Source: Cryobacterium sp. Y57 (lineage in GTDB: Bacteria; Actinomycetota; Actinomycetes; Actinomycetales; Microbacteriaceae). Taken from it: a DNA stretch of 64,000 bases. The notes below the pieces were generated by a model that worked only from the letters and a program-made list of their open reading frames with translations, searched no databases and had not been told where the DNA came from. Shown piece after piece: positions 27,274-34,956 of the stretch (position 1 is the stretch's first letter; each line of letters begins with the position of its first letter). The stretch is from contig NZ_PJJL01000072.1 of the NCBI RefSeq assembly GCF_002929505.1, positions 248,001 through 312,000 on the forward strand. The letters are read 5' to 3'. A program made the position numbers and the translations under genes.

Positions 27274-27457
27274 GGTGACCTCCACTGTGAGTGAAACGCG
27301 AGTCTTACCTCAGGCTAGGCCACTTTGCGCCCCTCGGCTATGTGTCACAGGCCCTCCAGAACAGACACGGCGGTGATCTGGCCGGCCGGCCCGCTGACCC
27401 TGCCAGTGACGGGCTCCGGCCCCACCGAGTTGGGTTTCGATGCGGGGGTGACCGCGG

Positions 27458-29050
27458 GTGAAAGAGGTCTACGGGATACGGGTCGGTTTCATCGGTACCG
27501 TCCCCGCGCAGACCGCTTCGATGGTCTCTCCGGCCGGCATCGCCGACATTGAGTTCGGCGACCAGCTCGAAGCCGCCAACCGGGTGGCCGCGCAGCTTCA
27601 GGACGGCAACACGGTCAACGGCGAAGCCGATGTCCTGGTGCTGCTCACCCACGAGGGCGGCGTCGGAACCGACTGCGCCGCGATCGGGGCCGCTGACACC
27701 CTGTACGGCGACCTCATTCGCGGCGCATCGGCGAATATCGACTCGATCCTCTCCGGCCACACCCACGCTACCTACAACTGCTCCTACCCGGTCGACGGCT
27801 GGACCGACGGACTCGAACGCCCGGTGATGCAGAGCGGCCAGTACGGCATGAACCTCGACCGGGTGAACATCACGGTCGACCCGGCCAGCAAGGCGGTCGT
27901 CTCGCTGACCAGCTCCCTCGTCAACCTGAACGACGGAACGACCGGCCTGTTCCCGGCCGACCAGACCGTTACGCAGGTCGTAGCGGATGCGGCGACCCAG
28001 GCTGCTCTCGTCGGGTCGGTCGAAGTCGGGGCCATCAGCGCCGACATCACCCGGGCTTACACGGGTGTGGCGGAAGATCGCGGTTCAGAATCGACCCTCG
28101 GAAACCTCGTCGCCGACATTCAGCTGTGGGCAACCTCGAACGCGGACTTCGGCGGCGAGCCGGCCGAGATCGCCTTCATGAACCCCGGCGGCGTGCGCAC
28201 CGACCTCAGCTTCGGTGAAGACGGAAAGGTGACCTACAAAGAGGTCGCCACCGTGCAGCCGTTCGCCAACACCCTCGTCACGATGGACCTCACCGGCACC
28301 CAGCTGCAAGCGGTGCTCGAGGAGCAGTGGCAGCCCAGCCGATCCAAGCTGCACCTCGGTGTCTCGGAGGGCTTCAGCTACCTCTACGAGCCCGACGCCG
28401 CGCAGGGCGAGCACATCGTCGGCATGTCCCTGAACGGCGTGGCGATCTCCCCGACCGCGGTCTTTCGCGTCACGACGAACTCGTTCCTGGCCACGGGCGG
28501 CGATAAATTCACGACCTTCGCCGCCGGAATCAACGCCACGGATACTGGCCAGGCCGACCTCGCAGCCGCTGTCTCGTACTTCGAGCAGCACGCACTCGTC
28601 GACCCGGCACCGCTTGGCCGCGCCGTGCTGGCGGGCACTGACTGGGCCAGTGTTGAGGTCGGCGACGCCGTGTTCACCCCGGGCGAGCGGGTCACCGTCA
28701 CGGTCTCCGGGCTGAACCCCGGGCAAAAGATCACCGGCGCGCTCTACTCCACACCGGTGCACCTCGGCACCTTCGCGGCCAACGCCGCCGGAATTGCCAC
28801 GTTTTCCGCGGCGATCCCGACCAACACGCCGGTCGGGGCGCACACGCTCGTGATCACCGCCATCGGTCTCGAGCCGATCAGCATCGCGGTCGCGGTCGTT
28901 GCCCCCGGCGCGGGCGCGGGCACGAGTGGCGTGAGCGCCCTCCCGGCGCTCGGTGCGTCACTCGCCCCGGCCAGTCTCGCTGCGCTGCTCCTGCTGCTCA
29001 GCGGTGGCCTGATCCGGGCCCATCGCAAGCGCCAGGCCCGCTCGGCCTAG
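27458..29050 (+). pseudogene. 5'-truncated 5'-nucleotidase / 2',3'-cyclic phosphodiesterase
   Basis: The open frame begins inside the metallophosphatase domain (YGIRVGFIGTVPAQTASMVSPAGI) and keeps the last metal-ligand motif SGHTHATYN, the whole C-terminal nucleotidase domain (ESTLGNLVADIQLWAT, MNPGGVRTDL) and a cell-envelope tail. The signal peptide and upstream D-H, D and GNHE motifs are absent, and TGA at 27449-27451 closes the frame just upstream. The tail SALPALG, then a hydrophobic helix and RAHRKRQ, resembles a sortase signal with LPALG in place of LPxTG. As it stands the product cannot be exported or bind both metals. Confidence 0.75.
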
Positions 29051-29114
29051 CGTCAGAGAGACGGATGGCCCGGCTGTCGTGGCCGGGGCATCCGTGTCTG
29101 ATCGCGGCGGCGTG

Positions 29115-30074
29115 TCACACCGGCGCGAGCGGCTCGAACGGGCGTGGCGGCTCGAGCGGGTCGGATTCGGTGGGCGTGGCCACCTTGCTCACTGCCCGGT
29201 CGAGGGCGCCGCGCACCGCCACGACGCCCGGACGCCCGGCACTCGAACGACGCGCGGCCGAAAACAGGGTGCGATGTGGTGTGCCGGGCAGGTCGTGCAG
29301 CTGCACGGCCGGCATACGACCGGCCCAGACCAAATCGGGCAGAATCCCGACGGCGTTGCCCGATTCAATCAAGCGGATGTGTGCGATTAGGTCGGCGGTC
29401 TCGAACCGAACGTCGGGTTCGAACCCGGCCGAACGGCACAGCTGCGTGGCCCACTGGCGCGAGGCAGTGCCGACCGGTTCCATCACCCAGGGCAGGCCGG
29501 CGGTGTCCTCGAGCCTGTCGGCGCCAACTCGCGAGTTCTCCGCGGGCGGCACCGCGAGCCGTAAGGCGTCCGTCGCGAGATTGATCCGGTCGAGGTCGGG
29601 CCAGTGCGCGCGAGTGTGGCCGGGATATTGCTCGGCCAGTACGAGGTCGAAGTCCCGTGCCGCGACGTCGAACAGGCCACGCTCCGGCTCACGCTCGGTC
29701 ACTTCGACCCGCAGCGCTGGAAAATCCTCGGCGAGAAAGGTGAGCGCCCGCGGAATCACGGCCAGGGCCGCCGACTGGAACACAGCCACCCGCACGGTGC
29801 CAGACACGGTCGTCGTGCTGGCGCGCAGGTCGGCCTCGGCGAGCTCGAGCCGCTCCAGCAGATGCGTGGTGTGCTCGACCAGAATCTCGGCCTGCGGGGT
29901 GAGTTGCACCCGGCGGCCCACTTTCTTGAGCAATACGACGCCGGCCTCTTTTTCGAGCAGCGCGAGCTGTTGCGACACCGCCGACGGGCTGTACGCGAGG
30001 GCCGCGGCGACCCCGGCCAGGGTGCCGCGAATCTTCAGTTCACGCAGCAGCCGCAACCGCCTGACATCCAGCAT
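29115..30074 (-). CDS. LysR-family regulator divergent from putA
   Basis: A 319-residue LysR protein: winged helix MLDVRRLRLLRELKIRGTLAGVAAALAYSPSAVSQQL, effector domain from about residue 90, and a Pro/Glu-rich end. The divergent arrangement with putA and the shared intergenic dyad suggest it controls proline catabolism, perhaps with proline as effector; this is inference from position. GGAGG before the ATG is a good ribosome site. ArgP-like N-terminal spacing (no N-terminal extension) is noted, but the ligand is undetermined. Confidence 0.88.
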   Translation of the reverse strand: MLDVRRLRLLRELKIRGTLAGVAAALAYSPSAVSQQLALLEKEAGVVLLKKVGRRVQLTPQAEILVEHTTHLLERLELAEADLRASTTTVSGTVRVAVFQSAALAVIPRALTFLAEDFPALRVEVTEREPERGLFDVAARDFDLVLAEQYPGHTRAHWPDLDRINLATDALRLAVPPAENSRVGADRLEDTAGLPWVMEPVGTASRQWATQLCRSAGFEPDVRFETADLIAHIRLIESGNAVGILPDLVWAGRMPAVQLHDLPGTPHRTLFSAARRSSAGRPGVVAVRGALDRAVSKVATPTESDPLEPPRPFEPLAPV

Positions 30075-30108
30075 GTGTTCCTCCGAACACCTTTCAGCTC
30101 AACGAAAG

Positions 30109-30119
30109 CTAATCATTAG
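30109..30119. promoter_or_regulatory. CTAATCATTAG dyad between the LysR gene and putA
   Basis: An 11-base palindrome with a single central base inside a locally AT-rich 150-base gap. It is 34 bases from the LysR start and about 110 from putA. A second feature, TAGTCT (30218-30223), lies seven bases before putA ATG 30231 and is the likely -10. This is consistent with autoregulation plus control of putA. Confidence 0.45.
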
Positions 30120-30230
30120 AAATTGTATCGAATACTCTGCACAAACAATTGCTTTTGCTAAATATAGGCTGGTCCCAGACTTGACACACCAGAGCACCCC
30201 ATCCGCGAACGAAAGACTAGTCTCGTGACC

Positions 30231-33200
30231 ATGACCAACGCCTCCACCCGCCCCGCCAACGAGGATTTCAGTGCGGAGGTCGTCAAGCTCGTCAAGAAAT
30301 GGCTTGACGAAAGCGCCACCATCCCAGCGGATGCCGCGGCCGAGCGGCTCGCCGGCGTGCTGAAAGACCCGAACGGCCTCGACTTCACTGTCGGCTTCGT
30401 GGACGGCGTGATGCGCCCCGAAGACAAGATGGTCGCCGGTTACAGCCTGCAAAAAGTTGCCAGAAAGGCGCCCGGCTTTCTGCCGGTGCCCATGCGCGCG
30501 GCCATCGGACTCGGCGGCATTCTCGGTCCAGTGCTGCCCTGGGTAGTCATTCCTGCAGCCCGCACGGTGCTTCGCCAGATGGTCGGCCACCTCGTCGTCG
30601 ACGCCACTCCCGACAAGCTGGGGCCCGCACTGGCTCATCTGAAAGAGGGCGGCAACCGCCTCAACATCAACCTGCTCGGCGAATCGGTGCTCGGCGAGAA
30701 GGAAGCGCGCGAACGGCTCGAGGGCACCAAGCGCATCCTCGAACGCCCCGACGTCGACTACGTCTCGATCAAGGTGTCGTCGATCGCCAGCCAGCTCTCA
30801 ATGTGGGCCTTTGACGAGACCGTCGCCCGGGTGATCGAACGGCTGACGCCGCTGTATGAGTTCGCTGCGGCATCCGCTACCCCGAAATTCATCAACCTCG
30901 ATATGGAAGAGTATCGCGACCTCGACCTCACCATCGCGGTGTTCGAGGGGCTGCTCGACCAGCCGCAACTCGCCCAGCTTGAGGCCGGTATCGTGCTGCA
31001 GGCCTACCTGCCCGACGCCCTCAGCGCCATCCAGGGTCTGACCCACTGGGCCCAGAACCGCCGTGCAGCCGGGGGAGCTGCGATCAAGGTGCGCCTCGTC
31101 AAGGGCGCCAACCTCGCCATGGAGCACGTCGACGCGGCCGTGCACGATTGGCCGCTCGCCACGTTCTCGACCAAACAGGACAGCGACACCAATTACAAGC
31201 GGGTGCTCAACTGGGCGCTCACCCCGCAGAATACCGACGCCGTCAAAGTCGGCATCGCCGGCCACAACCTGTTCGACGTGGCCTGGGCGCATTTGCTCAG
31301 CGTCGCCCGTGGCGTCGATGACCGGGTTGATTTCGAGATGCTGCTGGGCATGGCCACCGGCCAGGCCCAGGCCGTGCGGCAGGACGTCGGGCAACTGCTG
31401 CTCTATACCCCCGTCGTCGACCCCTCGCACTTCGACGTGGCGATCAGCTACCTCATTCGCCGCCTCGAAGAAAACGCGAGCCAGGAGAACTTCATGTCGG
31501 CCGTGTTCGAGCTGACCAGCAGCCCGGAGCTGTTCAACCGCGAGAAGGCCCGTTTTCAGGCCTCCCTCGACGCTCTCGATGATCGGGTTCCTGCCCCCAG
31601 GCGCGTGCAGAACCGCTCGAGCAGCTATGACCTCGATCGCCTCGCCGCCGCCCACCCGGATGCCCGCCGCCAGAGCATCGAGTCCGCCTCCGATTCCGAC
31701 CCGCAGCTGACCGAAGCCCTGCTCGGCATCACCCGCGGATCGGTGCCCGCACCCTCGAGCTTTCGCAATGAGCCCGACACCGACCCGTCACTGCCCGCCA
31801 ACCGGGCCTGGGGCCGCGGCATCCTGGCCCGCGCCGACGCATCCGTTCTCGGCACCGACACCATTGCTGCCGCCGCAGTTGCCGATGAAGCCGCCCTCAA
31901 TTCCATCATCGACGGCGTGCTGTCCGCCGGGGCAGCGTGGGGCCAGAAGACCGGCGTCGAGCGCGCCGCCGTGCTGCATCGCGCCGGACTGGCGCTCGCT
32001 TCCAGGCGCGACCGCCTGATCGAGGTCATGGCGAGCGAGTGCGGCAAGACGATCACCGAGGGTGACGCCGAGGTGAGCGAAGCCATCGACTTCGCCAACT
32101 ACTATGCCGAACGTGCCAAGGACCTCGACCGCGTGCAGGGCGCCATCTTCGTGCCCTCCAAACTCATCGTGGTCACCCCGCCGTGGAACTTTCCGACCGC
32201 CATCCCGGCCGGTGGCATGCTCGCCGCCCTCGCCTCCGGTGCTGGCGTCGTCGTCAAGCCCGCCACTGTCGCCCAACGCACCGGTGCCGTCGTCGTCGAG
32301 GCGCTGTGGGAGGCAGGCATTCCGCGCGAACTGCTCGCGCTCGTCAACCTGCCTGACCGGGAGCTCGGCGCCAAGCTCATCGTGCACCCTGCGGTCGACC
32401 GGGTCATTCTCACCGGCGGCTACGAGACGGCCGAGCTGTTTCGCTCGTTCCGCCACGACCTCCCGCTGCTCGCCGAAACCAGCGGCAAGAACGCCATCAT
32501 CGTCACCCCGTCGGCCGACTTCGACCTGGCCGCCGCTGACGTCATCAAGAGTGCTTTCGGCCACGCCGGCCAGAAGTGCTCGGCTGCGAGCCTGGTGATC
32601 CTGGTCGGATCGGTCGCGAAGTCGGAGAGGTTCCTCGGCCAGCTGGTCGACGCCGCGACCTCGATCAAAGTGGGACCGGCCAGCGATCCGGTCACCCAGA
32701 TGGGCCCGATCATGTCGCCGGCCGACGGTAAACTGCTGCACGCGCTGACCACACTGGGCGCTGAAGAAAAGTGGCTGGTCGAGCCGAAGCAGCTCGATGA
32801 GACCGGCAAACTCTGGTCACCCGGCATCCGCACCGGCGTCGCGCCCGGATCCTACTTTCACCTCACCGAGTTCTTCGGCCCGGTTCTCGGCGTGATGCAC
32901 GCGCGCAATCTGGAAGAAGCCATCCGCTTTCAAAACGCCGTCGACTATGGCCTGACCACCGGGTTGCACTCGCTCGACGCCGATGAGCTGGCCCTCTGGG
33001 TTGACTCTGTTGAGGCTGGCAACCTCTACGTCAACCGCGGCATCACCGGCGCGATCGTGCAGCGCCAGCCGTTCGGTGGGTGGAAGCGCTCCGCTGTGGG
33101 GGCCGGAACCAAGGCCGGCGGACCGAACTACCTGCTTGGCCTTGGCAGCTGGGTCAGCGAACCGGGCCGCAACAGCTCGACACTGCACCTGCGCGGCCTC

Positions 33201-33812
33201 GAGCAGCGCGTCACCGACATCATCGAGGCCAGCCAGCCTTTTCTCGACTACACCGACTTCGATGTACTGCGCCGCTCGGCGGTGAGTGACGCGCTGGCCT
33301 GGCGCGAGGAGTTCAATGTCGTGCGCGACGCGACCGGCCTCGGCGTGGAGCGTAACCTGTTCCGCTACCGCGCGTTGCCGGTCACCGTGCGCCTGACGGA
33401 AACCGGCACGCTCGCCCAACTGCTGCGCGTGATCGCCGCCGCGACCCTGTCACGATCGCGTTTCGACGTGTCCAGCGCCATTCCGGTGCCACCCGCCGTG
33501 CGCAATATCCTCGCTGAGCGCGAGACGCCAGTAGTCGTCGAGAGTGACGAGGAGTGGCTCGACCGGGCCCGCTCGGGCACAATCACGGCCAGCCGCGTGC
33601 GTCTCATCGGCAGTGACCCGGTGCTGGGCGCGGCGGAGGCGGCATCCGCTCTTGCTGAGGCGACGAACGGCAGCCCGGACGTTGCCGTGTATTTCAACGC
33701 TGTCACTCAGGCCGGCCGCATCGAGGTGCTGCCGTTCCTGCGTGAACAGGCCATCTCGATCACCGCGCATCGGTTCGGCAACCCGAGCACGCTCTCGCAG
33801 GGCGTCATCTGA
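30231..33812 (+). CDS. putA: Bifunctional proline dehydrogenase / L-glutamate gamma-semialdehyde dehydrogenase
   Basis: A 1,193-residue enzyme that oxidises proline to P5C with FAD and then P5C/glutamate semialdehyde to glutamate with NAD, channelling the intermediate. The proline dehydrogenase barrel spans about 1-450 (DVDYVSIKVSSIASQLS, FINLDMEEYRDLDLT, VKVGIAGHNLFDVAWA, YLIRRLEENASQENF). The aldehyde dehydrogenase spans about 530-1030, with Glu near 748 (LAETSGKN) and catalytic Cys783 (HAGQKCSAA). A C-terminal NAD-independent tail follows. There is no N-terminal ribbon-helix-helix, so it is not a self-regulating PutA. ATG 30231 is preferred over GTG 30225 because of TAGTCT seven bases upstream. 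Confidence 0.96.
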   Translation: MTNASTRPANEDFSAEVVKLVKKWLDESATIPADAAAERLAGVLKDPNGLDFTVGFVDGVMRPEDKMVAGYSLQKVARKAPGFLPVPMRAAIGLGGILGPVLPWVVIPAARTVLRQMVGHLVVDATPDKLGPALAHLKEGGNRLNINLLGESVLGEKEARERLEGTKRILERPDVDYVSIKVSSIASQLSMWAFDETVARVIERLTPLYEFAAASATPKFINLDMEEYRDLDLTIAVFEGLLDQPQLAQLEAGIVLQAYLPDALSAIQGLTHWAQNRRAAGGAAIKVRLVKGANLAMEHVDAAVHDWPLATFSTKQDSDTNYKRVLNWALTPQNTDAVKVGIAGHNLFDVAWAHLLSVARGVDDRVDFEMLLGMATGQAQAVRQDVGQLLLYTPVVDPSHFDVAISYLIRRLEENASQENFMSAVFELTSSPELFNREKARFQASLDALDDRVPAPRRVQNRSSSYDLDRLAAAHPDARRQSIESASDSDPQLTEALLGITRGSVPAPSSFRNEPDTDPSLPANRAWGRGILARADASVLGTDTIAAAAVADEAALNSIIDGVLSAGAAWGQKTGVERAAVLHRAGLALASRRDRLIEVMASECGKTITEGDAEVSEAIDFANYYAERAKDLDRVQGAIFVPSKLIVVTPPWNFPTAIPAGGMLAALASGAGVVVKPATVAQRTGAVVVEALWEAGIPRELLALVNLPDRELGAKLIVHPAVDRVILTGGYETAELFRSFRHDLPLLAETSGKNAIIVTPSADFDLAAADVIKSAFGHAGQKCSAASLVILVGSVAKSERFLGQLVDAATSIKVGPASDPVTQMGPIMSPADGKLLHALTTLGAEEKWLVEPKQLDETGKLWSPGIRTGVAPGSYFHLTEFFGPVLGVMHARNLEEAIRFQNAVDYGLTTGLHSLDADELALWVDSVEAGNLYVNRGITGAIVQRQPFGGWKRSAVGAGTKAGGPNYLLGLGSWVSEPGRNSSTLHLRGLEQRVTDIIEASQPFLDYTDFDVLRRSAVSDALAWREEFNVVRDATGLGVERNLFRYRALPVTVRLTETGTLAQLLRVIAAATLSRSRFDVSSAIPVPPAVRNILAERETPVVVESDEEWLDRARSGTITASRVRLIGSDPVLGAAEAASALAEATNGSPDVAVYFNAVTQAGRIEVLPFLREQAISITAHRFGNPSTLSQGVI

Positions 33813-33818
33813 GAAGCG

Positions 33819-33847
33819 GCCGGTGCGCCTCGCGTGGGCGCACCGGC
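33819..33847 (+). terminator. Hairpin terminator after putA
   Basis: GCCGGTGCGCC (33819-33829) and GGCGCACCGGC (33837-33847) form a perfect 11-base-pair GC stem with a seven-base loop, seven bases after the putA stop. There is no U-tract, which is common in high-GC actinobacteria. It separates putA from the ole promoter. Confidence 0.65.
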
Positions 33848-33894
33848 TATGTGCTCCTGGCATAGTGTTGAGTGGGGCAAACTGGTAGGGGACG

Positions 33895-33900
33895 TATAAT
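33895..33900 (+). promoter_or_regulatory. Consensus TATAAT of the ole operon
   Basis: A perfect -10 hexamer. The predicted start site near 33907 leaves a 27-base leader with AGGGG before the oleA TTG. TTGAGT at 33868 is the only -35-like element but the spacer (21) is long. Just upstream, CATAGTGTTG...ACTGGTAG resembles the region before the binding-protein gene at 48.6 kb. Confidence 0.55.
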
Positions 33901-33933
33901 TACCGCTGTCCACAATTCGACAGGGGTTGACGC

Positions 33934-34956
33934 TTGAACGGAAATGCGACGACGACGCATCGAAACGTCGCTTTGTTGTCGGTAGCCAGTCTCATGGCAC
34001 CCCTCATTACGACGTCCGAAGAAATCGACCGACGGTTGAAGCCTGTTTTGACGCGCCTCAAGCTGCCCACCGGGCTGCTGCAGCGTGTGGCCGGAGTGTA
34101 CGAGCGACGCAACTGGGGCCCGAACGAAACCTTCGACGACGCCGCGGTCAAGGCCGGTGAGATCGCGTTGAGGGAGGCCGGCATCAAGCCCAGCGACGTT
34201 GGCCTGCTGATCAACACTTCGGTCACTCGTAAACACCTCGAGCCCTCGGTCGCTGTGCGCATCCACCACGGACTCGGCCTGCCGTCGTCGGCCATCAACT
34301 TTGACATTGCAAACGCCTGCCTCGGTTTCGTCAACGGCATGACCCTCGCAGCGCAGCTCATCGACTCCGGCCAGATCAAATACGCAGTGATCATCGACGG
34401 CGAAGACGCTGACGAGATTCAGTCCAACACGATCGAACGCCTCGGCCGCCCGGGTATCAAGCGCAAAGACTTCATGAGCGAGTTCGCAAGCCTCACCCTC
34501 GGCTCCGGCGCAGCCGCCGCAGTGCTCGGCCCGGCGGATGCTCACCCCGGCGGGCACCGCATCCTCGGCGGTGTCACCCGCGCGGCAACCCAATTCAATG
34601 ACCTGTGCGTCGGCAGTGTCGATGGCATGTTCACCGACGCGAAAGCGTTGCTCAGGGGCGGTATGGAACTCGTCGTTTCGGCCTGGACCGAAGCCAAGCG
34701 GGACTGGAGTTGGTCGAACATGGATCGCTACATCCTGCACCAGGTCTCAAGCGTGCACACCAACGCCATCATCAAGGCCACCGGTATGGACAAGACCAAG
34801 ATTCCGCTGACCTTTCCCACCCTCGGCAACGTTGGCCCGGCGTCGATTCCGATCACGCTCGCGCAGGAGGCGTCGACGCTGAAGTCGGGCAACCGGGTGC
34901 TGCTCATGGGCGTCGGCTCTGGCCTGAACACCGCCATGATGGAACTCGTTTGGTGA
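33934..34956 (+). CDS. oleA: OleA thiolase: acyl-CoA head-to-head condensing enzyme
   Basis: First enzyme of long-chain olefin synthesis, joining two fatty acyl-CoAs in a non-decarboxylative Claisen condensation to a beta-ketoacid. It is a 340-residue thiolase of the FabH group with the nucleophile C129 in NACLGFVNG, the OleA-type glutamate E103 (HLEPSVA) that reaches the active site, and the His/Asn pair ILHQVSSVHTNA and TLGNVGPAS. The start is TTG 33934 behind AGGGG (33921-33926); the nearby ATG 33944 is out of frame. It couples to oleBC by GTGA. Confidence 0.9.
   Translation: MNGNATTTHRNVALLSVASLMAPLITTSEEIDRRLKPVLTRLKLPTGLLQRVAGVYERRNWGPNETFDDAAVKAGEIALREAGIKPSDVGLLINTSVTRKHLEPSVAVRIHHGLGLPSSAINFDIANACLGFVNGMTLAAQLIDSGQIKYAVIIDGEDADEIQSNTIERLGRPGIKRKDFMSEFASLTLGSGAAAAVLGPADAHPGGHRILGGVTRAATQFNDLCVGSVDGMFTDAKALLRGGMELVVSAWTEAKRDWSWSNMDRYILHQVSSVHTNAIIKATGMDKTKIPLTFPTLGNVGPASIPITLAQEASTLKSGNRVLLMGVGSGLNTAMMELVW

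Noticed and set aside
30181-30186. TTGACA as the -35 of putA
   Set aside because: The matching -10 would have to be about 17 bases on, where nothing suitable occurs; the TAGTCT next to the ATG is 31 bases away.
34605-34952. Longer N-terminus for the OleBC protein
   Set aside because: It would overlap the conserved C-terminal half of oleA in another frame; GTG 34953 in the GTGA overlap is the natural coupled start.
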